A DNA stretch of 64,000 nt from Gossypium raimondii (lineage: Eukaryota; Streptophyta; Magnoliopsida; Malvales; Malvaceae). This document shows positions 35,834-46,379 of the stretch, piece after piece. Below the pieces are notes generated by a model. It ran no database searches. It was not told the origin of the DNA and saw only the letters and a list, made by a program, of their open reading frames with translations. Numbering within the stretch: the stretch's first letter is position 1; each line of letters opens with the position of its first letter. The DNA lies in NCBI RefSeq assembly GCF_025698545.1, contig NC_068567.1, forward strand, positions 57,541,371 to 57,605,370. Reading direction: 5' to 3'. Made by a program: the position numbers and the translations under genes.

Positions 35834-36037
35834 AATTGCTAATGCAAGAATGGTCCGAATGGTAGAAGCTCGAACAACAGGACTAAAGGTATCATGAAAA
35901 TCAAACCCTGCATGCTGAGAAAAACCTTTTGCAACTAATCTTGCTTTGTACCTGTCAATAGAACCATCACCTTCTTTTAATTTTAAACAACCACTTACAC
36001 CCGATTGCCGTCTATTCTCAGGAAGGGAGCAGAGAGT

Positions 36038-36886
36038 TCATGTATTATTACGACTCAAGGCTTGTAACTCACTATGTACTGCCGTTTGCCAGCATTCAAA
36101 CTTCATTGCAGCATGTATGTCAGAAGGAACATCACTTGAAGAAGTAGACACCTCGCTCAGATAAGCTTTTGGTTTGAAAATGCCAACTTTACTCCTTGTG
36201 ATCATGGAATGAGTATTTGTCGGGACAGAATGAGTGGTTTGTATTGGAAGAGGTGGTGAGGCTGAAGGTGATATGGATGGAGTGGATGGTAATTGGGCTA
36301 ACGTGGAAGAAGAAGGTTGTGTTGGTATATGTGATAAAGCCGTAGGTAATATGGGTGAGGTGGATGGTGAGTGAGCTAATGTTGAATAAGTGGGCTGTGA
36401 AATAGGCATTGTAGTTGTTGGAGTAGATGAGACAGGTGTTGAAGAAATATTAGTAGAAATGATATTAGGTGAGGTGTTATGATGAGCTACAGGACTAGGC
36501 TTTATGACAAACAATTTTGAATTTATTTGTGAAGTGTTAGATATGGACGGCTTGACTATTGAGGTATAAGTTTTATAGGGAAAAATAACTTCATTAAATG
36601 TGACATGACGGCTAATGTAAATTTTGCCTGTAGGGTCTCTACATTTGTAACCTTTGTGCAAGGGAGAATAGCCAAGAAAAACACATGGAGTGGATCGAAA
36701 TTGTAATTTTGTTTTGTTGAAAGGTCTCAGATTAGGAAAGCATAGACAACCAAACGTTCGAAGGAAAGAATAATTTGGCTTTGTTTTAAAAAGTTTTTCA
36801 TATGGGGATATATCACCTAAGGGTTGAGAGGGTAATCTATTAATCAAGAATATTGCACTGCAAAATGCTTCATTCCAGAATAACAA
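36038..36886 (-). pseudogene. Truncated copia integrase and linker
   Basis: The minus-strand frame starts inside the integrase core end (LLFWNEAFCSAIFLINRLP, FGCLCFPNLRPFNKTKL, CVFLGYSPLHKGYKC), then a Ser/Thr/Pro-rich linker and MITRSKVGIFKPKAYLSEV. The catalytic part upstream is absent; the sequence just before the frame is the inverted patch at 36882-36936. Confidence 0.88.
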
Positions 36887-36936
36887 GGGGTAAAGTTGGC
36901 ATTTTCAAACCAAAAGCTTATCTGAGCGAGGTGTCT
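36882..36936. repeat. Inverted copy of 36146-36200 within the copia element
   Basis: 36891-36936 is the exact reverse complement of 36146-36191 (46 bp), and similarity continues with two mismatches to about 36882. It directly joins the integrase remnant to the 5' LTR, which has lost its last few bases. The boundary lies in a shared CCTTGT word. Confidence 0.92.
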
Positions 36937-37159
36937 ATAAGAAGAAAACTCTAAAGAGAAACATCTTATTCAAAAGCCTGCTTAATACATGCAGGTTGCA
37001 CGTATTTATACATGCATGAGAGCTGAAGCTGACAGACGTTACAGCAACCTTTCTAACTGCTATCATCTTTAACTGCTAACAGACTAACTGCTAACAGACT
37101 TACAACGGTACAACAGTTTTGACTATATTACAACTGCTTTGACTATATTAACTCTAACA
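36937..37159 (-). repeat. 5' LTR of the rearranged copia (right)
   Basis: Matches 34346-34568 and ends TTAACTCTAACA before the TTCAT duplication. About 10 bp at the inner end are missing where the inverted patch joins. Confidence 0.85.
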
Positions 37160-38720
37160 TTCATTATCTTGGATATACCAACAAGCTAGTTTACATGTTC
37201 TAGAGAGTTCTTCTAAATTGGCATCTCCATTCAGTCTGTTATCTAAGAGTTTGAGGAGGTAAGTGCCTTCGTTCTCTTGTCTAGCAGCCCAAAGTGGAAA
37301 GAATGTACCTTCCTCATAAACTGTTTGTTCGGAGTTTTTCCTTCCTGATACAAGTTCCAAAAGCATCATTCCAAAGCTGTAAACATCAGCTTTGGGTGTT
37401 ATAGCCACTCCTGATATCCACTCTGGTGCCAGATAACTCACTGTCCCTCTCATGGTGGACAGGACCCGACTAAACTCTCGTCCTAGAAGATTTGCTAGTC
37501 CAAAATCTGCCAATTTTGAACAAGTGTCAACATCTAAAAGAATGTTTTCTGGCTTGATGTCACAGTAAATGATACTGTTTACACAATTCTCATGGAGATA
37601 AGCCAGTCCTCTTGCTGCACCAAGGGCAATTTGGTATCTTGTTTGCCATGAAATCGTATACCAACAACTTTCTCGAACCCTCCAAGCAGAACCCTCGAAG
37701 ACGAACGAGATTAATATGATTGGTCTTCCCAATTGTATTGACTTCTGCACGAAATTGTTTCTCTCCCTGATTGATGCTCTCAAGCTTCTTCACTGCTATA
37801 GTACTTCCATCTGGCAAAGTCCCTCTGAAAACAGTTCCAAAGGCTCCTTTTTCCCATTTTTTCAGAGAATTTCTTGGTTGCCTTGTGTAAATCTCTGAAT
37901 CCAAAGACCATGAGTGGACCTTCTTCCGGTTCTGGAGTGATATTTGTGTCCTCCCTTTCATAATTGCAAGAATCATTAGGCCTACAAGTAGTAGTCCTAC
38001 TGAAAAAGCAATTGCAATAACAATCACTCTCTTCCTATTTGTGGAACTAGATTCATTAGAAATATTAGAATCCATCATCTTGATATACAGAGTTTCCCCT
38101 GTAATATCATCTTGTCCAAGTTGTTTCAGACTCAAGAGGCCTCCAATCCAAATAGAACAGTGATTGTCTTCATAAGCATAAGCAGTACAAGAGCGATTCT
38201 TTAGACAGGTTGATTTGCATTACATGCTGCTACCAGCTATCGTAATTTGTGGATGTGCAGGGAAAGTTGTGTTGCGGCTTTCTAAGAATTGGTCCCCCCT
38301 GCCAACACTAGCATTGTCGCACTGCAATTTGGTCTTCCTTACACACCCTGAAATATCCATAGCAAATCGAGATATGGTGTCAGGATTATAAAGCAAATAA
38401 GTAAAATAACTCTCCGTTTTCGTCCGAATGAAAGCTGAAGTCGTAGATATAATTCAATCACATTTCTGGGACTAAGCTGAAAATCCTTGCTGGTTCACCC
38501 CAAGGTCCACTTGCCCAGAAATACTCGGTCCTATTCCACAGAATAAGATATTGATTGGTTCCTCTGGAATCTAGCTCCAGAGAGAAGAAACCCGGCGCAG
38601 GATCTTCTGAATTTTTCCATGAAATAAGAAGTTGACTTTGTTTGGTTCGTTTATCTAAGCCAATCTTACCACCAGGAAGCCATCTGTGTTGGATGATCAA
38701 AACTTTACCGCAAAGGTGTC

Positions 38721-40017
38721 AAACGTAGCAGGTAAAGATAAGGCCGGGATATCTAGAATTAATAGATCATAACAGCAGGTATGTTATGCCAAAAACAAAG
38801 CTTCTCCTTTTGGCCACTTAAATAGGCACTGTTTTTTATTTGTTAATACCATTAATTTAGACTACTTCCTTAAATTTATATGAATTTTAGTATTCCTGGT
38901 CTAAGCTTAATTTTTGATGTACATGATTCAGTGTATGGCAAGTACAGAGCATACTTTTAAACTCAAGGGAGATTTTCTTTCATCGATATACCAAATCAAG
39001 AAGGAAAAGAATTAAAAAGTTTAGCTAGACATTTTATAAAATCACACTTGTATTTTTATTTCCAAGAGTTTTCCTTCATTAGATAGAGAAGGAATTCTAG
39101 ATAAGATGGAATCTGATCCATGACTCATACAGACAATCATACATAAGAGGACTATGACTCATCAAACTTTATTAAAAGTAAAGTTCAATAATTTACAAAA
39201 GGACAATGACTCACTCATACTTTAATAAAGTAAAGTACAATAATTTACAAGAGGGCGATGACTCATACAAACTTTTATAAAAGTAAAGGACAATAATTTA
39301 CAAGCAGACAATGACTCATTCAATCAGTGTCATAATCTGTACTTATGTCGGAGGTGATGTTTAATTATTCTAATTTTCTTTTCTTCTCCTCTCTAGCTGT
39401 ATAGCACTTTAATTCTAGCTATTCAATTCTTTCTTCCAAGTCATCAGGTGGCTTGTCAGATGTATCTTCATAAATATCTTTCCAGGCTGGTGTGTCTTGT
39501 GCTGCTTGGCTGCAATACATTGGATACTCCTGTGAACATTTTTTTAGATCTGATATATTTATCTGATATTCTTTTAGAGCCTATTTCAACTGTTTTTGAT
39601 AAGGTGTCGGTTGATCATTATCTATATCCCATGGTGCCAATGTACTTCCTAAAGGCCATGTTTATGAAGGGATAACTCTGTTAATTTGGCCCGGATACTT
39701 TTGCAACTCCTTGTAGTCATAAGGATTTAAACTTACGAGAAATAAGTTTTATGAATCCATGCACTAGGGAATGCTCCTAACTGTGCCGCAGGACCATTTT
39801 GCATGAAGTACTATGGTTTATAAAAGATTATTAAGATTCATTGGGCTTTTGTGTTTTTGAGAAATTCAAACATAATCATATCAGACCATTGTTCTAGAGG
39901 ATAAAATCATTTGAAAAAGGTGGCTAAGTTTTTCATTTCTGGGCTAATTTCATCTTGGATAGCCATTGTCAGAAAATACTGGAGGTCATCAAAATAAAGA
40001 ATTCTACTCCAATATGG
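38721..40017 (-). mobile_element. Foreign insert in receptor-kinase copy 3, possibly pararetrovirus-derived
   Basis: The intact paralogue is continuous here, while copy 3 has about 1.3 kb of unrelated DNA. On the minus strand, decayed frames between about 39990 and 39380 encode an acidic, partly coiled-coil-like protein tail, including YPMYCSQAAQDTPAWK, DKPPDDLEERIE and KCYTAREEKKRK. These are followed by a non-coding stretch with about 52-bp tandem repeats. A coding end followed by a repeat-bearing regulatory region resembles an integrated plant pararetrovirus, but I could not identify a reverse transcriptase or RNase H motif. No clear target duplication. The family is unproven. Confidence 0.4.
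39120..39318. repeat. Tandem repeats carrying five TGACTCA words
   Basis: TGACTCA occurs at 39121, 39155, 39207, 39259 and 39312, the last three intervals being 52-53 bp. Repeated units hold CTTTATTAAAAGTAAAG and CAATAATTTACAA. TGACTCA is a GCN4-like bZIP site. The arrangement looks like an enhancer array, but activity is an inference. Confidence 0.75.
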
Positions 40018-40555
40018 AACAAGGACCATCTCTTAAAAGAAGAGTCCCTGTATCTTCAAGGACTGCTACTACAGAAGTTGAGTTGCTTGAGCTAATATTG
40101 GTGGACCAGATTGGTAATTGGGACTCGTTGAACAAACCTAAGTTACCATCAGATACTTTCAGTTCTGAAAAGTATATATCACGGACCGGTATCTCCCTGT
40201 TTGCAACCCAAACTGGGGTCTGTTCAGAGACCTGGCCGCCGTACCATATGCCTATGTAGTAGGTTAGAAGACTTACCTGGTGTGAAGAAGCCCAACACGA
40301 AGTTTTCACCCGATGAAACAATGGTCTGATTACCGGAGAGAGACTGATTTGCGGAGATGGTGTCTGCTCCTAAGGAGAGTTGGCTGTTGAAAGAAAACCA
40401 AATAAAGAGTGGTAGGGATAGTTTCAAACATGGATTATTATTCCTGTTGTCCAAGGCTGTAAGAGGATTCCTGGGAGGGGAAAAAACACAGATATTTCAA
40501 AGGACAAGGAAGAACAGGTCACGGATTGCTAGAGCAAAACATATCTAAGTAACAA

Positions 40556-40670
40556 TTGCAATGGAATAGTTTTATTGTTGAATCTCAATCAAAGCTCGTT
40601 GAGAAGACAAGTATGGCTTTTCTTTTTTCCGCACAGAACATGGGCATTTTAGTTATTAAACCTTTTTCGA
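40556..40670 (-). repeat. Duplicated upstream segment of receptor-kinase copy 3
   Basis: Matches 19780-19863 upstream of the intact copy (TAGTTTTATTGTTG, GAGAAGACAAGTATGGC, AACATGGGCATTTTAGT). It marks the extent of the tandem duplication and an ancestral promoter. Confidence 0.7.
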
Positions 40671-41190
40671 TAAAAAGTGTTGCATGTAATAAAATACTTG
40701 GCTTACGGCATTGGCATTTTAGTTTTACAAATCACACAATGAGCAATTTCTAGCCGAACACCGGCTTTAGATGCGTAAACAAAATAGCGCAAAGGCAGCT
40801 TGGTCTCCATTAAAATGCAGGTGCAGCAACGCTCCGGAACTGGGGCTCTCACATAAAATAAACAAATTAAAAGCACAGTTGGAAGCCCAAATACCAAATC
40901 CAGGGAAATTAGCAAGGTGCAATGGCGCAACTTCAAGTTTATGGGCCTAGTGGAGAAACTCATGATATACGTTTTCTAGAAGCAGAACAATATTTAAAGA
41001 GAAATATTTTAAATTTTCTAGAATTTACATATTTTGAATTTTTTTTTCCAGATTTTCAATTTTTTCAAATATCTAGAATTTTTTAATTTTATTTTTCAAT
41101 TTTTAAAATATAATATTAAAAATAAAAATGTCGATGTAGCGCATTCTAAATTTGTGGACTAAATTAGTTACCGGAATAGTAAGGAATAGT
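40671..41190. other. Intergenic, no gene seen
   Basis: A 300-bp stretch of mixed composition is followed by AT-rich DNA with TTTTTTTCCAGATTTTCAA-type low complexity. No supported coding. Confidence 0.45.
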
Positions 41191-41980
41191 AAGGGCCAGT
41201 TCTTTATTGCTTTTGAAAAATATTTTTAAAAAGTGCTGTGAAAAAATACTTTTGAGAAATGTTTTTGAGAAGTGCTTTTGAAAAATTTAAGTATTTGATA
41301 TTCTTGTCAAAAAGTACTTTTGAGAAATAAAATATCCATTTTAGACATGATATTATAAAGTAATAAATATGTATTTAAATAATGTTTAAATTAGTTAATA
41401 TTATGATATTTTAGCAAAATTATAAAAATAATTTATTATAACTTGTTGTTAATATTTTAATATATAATATTAATTTTAAATATTTCTAAGTAATTAATAT
41501 TACTTATTTATTAAATTTAATTAGAATACATAAACTATATTTAAATATAATAATTAAATATTTGTAATTAGATATAAATACAATTGTATTATTTTAAAAT
41601 TATTTTTATTTTAATTAATACTTTTAACACATTTGTATTATTTTATTTTAAAATATATTTGAATATATAACTTATATTATATATTAACATAACATAGAAA
41701 ATATAAACCTAACAAATTAAAATATTACATATATTTAGATTAAAGTTTTAAAAATGATAATATTTATATACCAAATATAAATACTAAAATTTTGGGAGAA
41801 AACAAGGTTAAAATGTAAATAGAAGCCAAAAGCACTTTTGGCAAATGAAGAAGTTAAAATTTTAACTTCTCTTTTAAGTTGAAATTTTATTGAAATGATG
41901 TCTATTCTTTATTACTTTTCAGGAAAAAACACTTCTACATGTAAAAGTTCATCTGAAAAGTAATAAAGAAAGCAGCCTAA
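41191..41980. mobile_element. Miniature inverted-repeat element (probable)
   Basis: The left end (GGCCAGTTCTTTATTGCTTT) and the right end (GTAATAAAGAAAGCAGCC) are inverted relatives. Subterminal blocks of AAAAGTACTTTTGAGAA and AAAAGCACTTTTGGCAAA lie on both sides of an AT-rich core. No transposase. The flanking duplication is not clear. Confidence 0.55.
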
Positions 41981-42180
41981 GTAAAATACTAAGGCGTTAC
42001 AAAATATTAAGTATAAATATTTGTATGAATCTTGTTTAAAACGTAGTGGGTTAGTTTAACTCATAAAAAAAAAAAGATTTATTTGAAATTTTTAATTTTA
42101 TAAAAAAATATTTTAATTTTTTATTTATTTTTTTAACTCTATTTTTATTAAATTTGAAAGAAAAAAAAATAACTTTACTG

Positions 42181-42228
42181 CACGTGAGGAAAGTTAAAGA
42201 AAAATTGGGTGGCGCATTCGATATATAG
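42181..42228 (+). promoter_or_regulatory. Core promoter of the USP gene: G-box and TATA
   Basis: CACGTG at 42181-42186 is a G-box (bZIP/bHLH type). ATATATAG at 42221-42228 is a likely TATA box about 95 bp before the ATG. Regulation by ABA or light is possible from the motif but not shown. Confidence 0.5.
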
Positions 42229-42320
42229 TTCCCATTAGCGGCAGAGCTCACCCAAATTTCTGTGATTTTCAATTCCCAAACCCCAAAAAGGTCAACCAAA
42301 AACCTTTGTCTTCTGTTCTG

Positions 42321-43609
42321 ATGAATCCACAACAACCCAGTCCATCGGAATCCGACCTTCAGGTTCCATCCCTCGCTTCCCTCCGAATCCAGCCCTCTTC
42401 CCCACGTTTCCCTTTCTCCACCCCCATCGCCGGTTCTCAGCGTCGCATCGCCATCGCCGTTGACTTAAGCGACGAGAGTGCTTATGCCGTCCGCTGGGCT
42501 GTCCAGAATTACCTTCGTCCGGGAGACGCCGTCGTCCTCCTCCACGTCCGTCCGACTTCCGTCCTTTACGGAGCCGATTGGGGCTCTATCAAACTCCAAA
42601 TCACTCCCAACTCCACGAATAATCGCGAAAACGCCACCGCCATCAGTGGCGATCACTCCGACGAGGAGTCGCAGCAAAAACTCGAGAACGACTTCGACGT
42701 TTTCACGACAACCAAGGCGAATACGCTGGCCCAGCCGTTAGTGGATGCTCAGATTCCGTTTAAAATCCACATAGTAAAAGACCATGACATGAAGGAGAGA
42801 TTGTGTTTGGAAGTGGAGAGATTAGGGCTGAGTGCAGTGATCATGGGGAGCAGAGGATTCGGAGCCTCTAGAAGAACCTGCAAGGGAAGGCTAGGAAGCG
42901 TTAGTGATTATTGCGTCCACCACTGCATTTGTCCTGTGGTAGTGGTCCGGTACCCTGATGAGGAAAATGGAAATGGTGGAGCCGAGAAGGTGACGAAGAA
43001 GAACATTGTTGAAGATGTGGAGCTGCAGCCGGTACCTGAAGAGGAACAGGAGTATCATGATGCGGAGGAGGGACACACAGGTTTGGGTTTTCGTATTTGT
43101 AATTGATTTTGTCTGTGTTTGATGGTTATCAACTGGTTCCATTTGTAATTGAGTTTTTATGGCTTTATGAACATGATGAAATGCTTGGTAGAAGTTCCAA
43201 ATACTATAGTTTATGACTTGTGAGAAGTAACAAGTAGCAGCCTGAATTGAGGTTTTGCTTAGTTGTTAGGGTATTGGCTGGGAAAGATAATGAAAATAAT
43301 GAAGATTATGAAACCATTGGAGGGATAGCACTGGTACATGATATTTTAGCCTAGAAATCATGATTATAGACATTTGGAATTAACCTGATGAAATGGCCTA
43401 TGGACTTGGAGATGCGGAATTTAGTGCATAACACATAATACTTTAGGCCTTACATGTTGTGTTTGGTGTTACCATTGTTTCTAGAGCCGCAGAAACATGC
43501 AAGGCCTTAGTATTATTTGTTTTTTTGTAATCTTTAAGTTAAACAATTATGTATATTACTATAAAAATTACTTCTCATTGCTTCATATTTCTTGTTATCA
43601 GATGCTTAA
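42321..43609 (+). CDS. Universal stress protein A-like, PHOS32/PHOS34 type
   Basis: ATG at 42321 (MNPQQPS); the open frame above has no earlier ATG. Exon 1 42321-43080 and a tiny coding exon 2 43602-43609 (GT at 43081, AG at 43600-43601) give 255 aa ending in TDA, a C-terminus I recall as common in the family. Without splicing the frame runs to 43106 and ends in GLGFRICN. The USP domain starts RRIAIAVDLSDESAYAVRWA and holds PGDAVVLLHVRPTSVLYGAD, IHIVKDHDMKERLCLE, VIMGSRGFGAS, GSVSDYCVHHC and CPVVVVRYP. The ATP-type loop GSRG...GS is present with three extra residues. Ser27-Pro28 in PSSPRF matches the MAPK-phosphorylated site region of Arabidopsis PHOS32. The acidic tail follows EEEQEYHDAEE. 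Probably a cytosolic or nuclear stress-signalling protein. Confidence 0.9.
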
Positions 43610-44399
43610 TATGACTTGGAGCACTGACGAGTGCCTACTGATTCAGGTAATTAATATGACTCCAAGCTTTAATCTGTTTGAGACCCATTTCTGAATTCTT
43701 TCTTTCCCTTCACACCTATGAATTGCCTTTTAATAGTAGCAGAGAACAAACGCTTTGTTCTTAATGTAAAACCCATATTGATAATGTGCCATTTAATGCA
43801 TTATTAGTTTTCAGACTTATAGTTTGGCTTTACATATGTTTATATCTAGTGAACTCCTTTGCTAATTAAGTGTCAACTTTTATTTTGAATTACCGGATGA
43901 GGTGATTGATTACTGATATGGCTCCTGCAATGATATTGCAGCAAAGGGTGAAAGGCAATCCAAAATGTGAAGACTTTGTGGTGTCAAAGAAGAGTGAGAA
44001 TCTTGTGTGGTGACGAACATGTATGCTTTGTATAGGGCTCTTGGGTTTCTCTTGTGTGCTTCCTGCTAATTGTGTTTCGACAATTAACTCTTCAATGTAT
44101 ATGTATATGGTTTGCCGTACTGGATTTCTTTGCTCAGGCATGTTAATAATACCGTAGGAATACCAGATATTTGTACTACAAAACTGCACCCTTTTTCAGG
44201 TGTTGCACTTGTTTGGTATCATCATGGTCGAGTGAGCGGTCATCTATCTTTGGATGGGACCAGGGTCGGCAGCTTCTGCAGCCTGGTCATTTGGTTCAAT
44301 GACCATGGCTAACCATACCTTATTGATGCCTGATTTGGTTGAATTGTTGGACTAGTGTAGAACCGAACCTGGCTGAGAACATGTTCATGATATGAAATG
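43610..44399 (+). other. Probable 3' UTR and intron of the USP gene
   Basis: After the stop, a donor-like CAG/GTAATTAAT lies near 43648 and an acceptor-like ATATTGCAG near 43941, so the transcript may have another non-coding exon (from 43942). Nothing else is recognised up to the miniature element at 44408. Confidence 0.4.
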
Positions 44400-44407
44400 T
44401 GACGATG

Positions 44408-44843
44408 TAGAGATGTTCATGGGCCGGGCCGGGTTTGGGCTGTACCTAGAAAAAAATTCAGCCCGCATCTTAGGCCTAGGCCCAGCCCGGCCTGAAATAT
44501 GGGCTTAAAATTTTATCCAGGCCTGGCCCGGGAAAAAATTTCTAAGCTTGAGTCAGGCCCGGCTCGACCCATTTTTTTAATAAAAAAAATTATTTTAAAA
44601 ATACAAAATAAAAAAGTATTTTAAAAATATTTTAAAATTAAAAAAATTAAAATATGTATATTTATTATATATTCGGGCCGAGTTCGGGCCAAAAAAGGGG
44701 TGCCCGAGGCCCAGCCCATTTTCTAAACGGGCCTCTTTTTTTGCCAAAACACATATTTTGAGCTTATATTTTTGCCTGAACCCTCTTATATTTCGGGCGG
44801 GCTGTCGGGTTTGGCCGGGCGACTCGGCCCATGAACACCTCTA
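44408..44843. mobile_element. hAT-type miniature element (GGGCCGGGC family), copy 4
   Basis: Ends TAGAGATGTTCATGGGCC and GGCCCATGAACACCTCTA, nearly perfect inverted repeats. The 8-bp flanks TGACGATG (44400-44407) and TGACAATG (44844-44851) differ at one base. Inner blocks match copies at 33272 and 8966. Non-coding. Confidence 0.88.
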
Positions 44844-44933
44844 TGACAATGAATGCAACTAGATATGTATTAGCATGCCGGTCTTTCACCCATGCACGTA
44901 GTTCCACCCACACTGAATGAGCAATACGATTGC

Positions 44934-45503
44934 TTAAGGGTGAGTTTGATCAAATCGAGTAAAAAAATTGTGTTCAATTTTATCATTTTTAACTTGAAAT
45001 AAAATTTAAGTCTATTTGAATTGTTCGAGTTAAATTAAAAAAATTAAGCATTTAAATTAAAATTGTTTTAGGGTATAATTAATTCTATGTTATGGCACAT
45101 AAATTTGAAATCATATATATTTGAAAACAATAAGCTTTTTAGAAAATTATTATTTTAGAAATTGTTTTTAGAAAATAACTTATTTAGGTTCTAAAATTAT
45201 TATTTTATAAAAATTTTAAATATTTAACTTTTTAGAATTTTTGAAAGTATAAATTTTGAATTTTTATAAATATTTTGAAATTTTAGAATTTTTGTTGAGA
45301 GATAAATTTGTTCATTTTCAAAATTAATAGGAATCAAAGGGTATTTACATCAATTTTTTTATTTGAATTGTAAAATTTGACTCAAGCTCAAAACTCGGAT
45401 TACTTGTTCGAGTTGACTTGTAAAAATCGAATAAATCAATTGGACTAACTCGAAATTTGAAAAAAAAGATTAATTTTTTCGAATCGGGTTTTGCTCATCC
45501 CTA
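44934..45503. mobile_element. hAT-like miniature element with TAGGGATGAGCA-type ends
   Basis: Left TAAGGGTGAGTTTGATC and right TTTTGCTCATCCCTA are inverted relatives. Subterminal CAAATCGAG and CGAATCGGG blocks flank an AT-rich core. Flanking 8-mers CGATTGCT and AGGTTGTT agree at five of eight bases. Probably an old insertion. Confidence 0.5.
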
Positions 45504-46379
45504 AGGTTGTTTGCAACTAGCTTAATAAGACAAATAGGGTTCAATCACTATCTCGGACTTAATCTTGATAACTATTTTCACTTCGAGATCTTAAATTTTT
45601 TTAACTAAGGTAGGCTATGAATTTCATAATTGTTCTTACATCAAGGGCTGAACTTTTTTTATCCAATTTGTTTGGTATATCACTTAAATTTAGGGGTTAC
45701 TATTTGATACATTGACAGATACTTTTTATAGTGTACAAACTTCACTGGTAACGTACTAAATATTTTCCCTAAATTTAAATCGTTATATAATTAAATTAAT
45801 TGATAAAGTACAATATGATTTTAAATGAAATAGAATAAAATAAAAATAATTGAATTTATTTTTATTTACCTAAGTTTTTCACACTTCTTTTTTGTAAAAA
45901 AGAATTATAGTGAGTTATGAAACTCATTTAAGATAATTAGGCGATTAAAATTTTTCAACAAAGCCTTAATCCTCGGTGATTGAGGCTTAAATGGAGAATA
46001 ATTGAGGTATCATGAAGGATATTCTAATTTCTGTCTCGCATTGGAGCGGTGAAAGTAAGAAGGCTCCGATCTGTGTGTTGTGTCACTATTACCAGCAACC
46101 AACAAGAGAGAAAGCAGCAACTTATGCAAGCAAAAAGGGTACAAAACGTAAGAGATGAGATGCAACATTATTGTTTTCCACACATTTCCCCGCATACAAA
46201 TAAGAAACTTACTAACAGTACAAGTATGAGAACTTCCATCCCATTTTGGCAAAATCTACTCTAAAAATGTCTAGTCACACCAAATACCTTGAGTGACATT
46301 TATTGCAGTTACGACAACCAACTCAACTCGAATGTGAAATAGTCAAAAACCAGATTCCACTCATCAAAGTAACTCTACT
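45504..46379. other. Intergenic and 3' region of the LRR gene
   Basis: No gene is supported. The last 100-200 bp are likely the 3' untranslated region of the leftward-reading LRR gene. Confidence 0.45.

Larger units (their letters stand above)
34336..37159 (-). mobile_element. Rearranged Ty1/copia element in receptor-kinase copy 3, duplication TTCAT
   Basis: LTRs at 34336-34568 and 36937-37159 (about 230 bp, minus-strand start TGTTAGAG). TTCAT flanks the whole element (34331-34335 and 37160-37164). On the minus strand it holds only the end of integrase, reverse transcriptase and RNase H. Primer-binding site, gag, protease and the first half of integrase are missing. Where they should be, a short inverted copy of its own coding region joins integrase to the 5' LTR. 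The LTRs differ at about a dozen sites by eye. Confidence 0.9.
34113..40451 (-). pseudogene. G-type lectin S-receptor-like kinase pseudogene, copy 3 (multiply interrupted)
   Basis: Paralogue of the intact copy at 17194-19659. Minus-strand pieces: 40018-40451 signal peptide and lectin domain (SLGADTISANQSLSGNQ; frameshift near 40258; VWVANREIPVRD); 38340-38720 rest of lectin and S-locus region, with a shift near 38425; PAN and membrane region about 37900-38340, after loss of about 80 codons; kinase 37165-37900 (IAVKKLESINQGEKQF, CDIKPENILLD, LADFGLANLL, YLAPEWISG) with a deletion/shift near 37660; C-terminus 34113-34335. A copia element (34336-37159) and a foreign insert (about 38721-40017) lie inside. 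The start codon equivalent is TTG, not ATG, and HCD of the active site reads YCD. It is dead. Confidence 0.9.
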
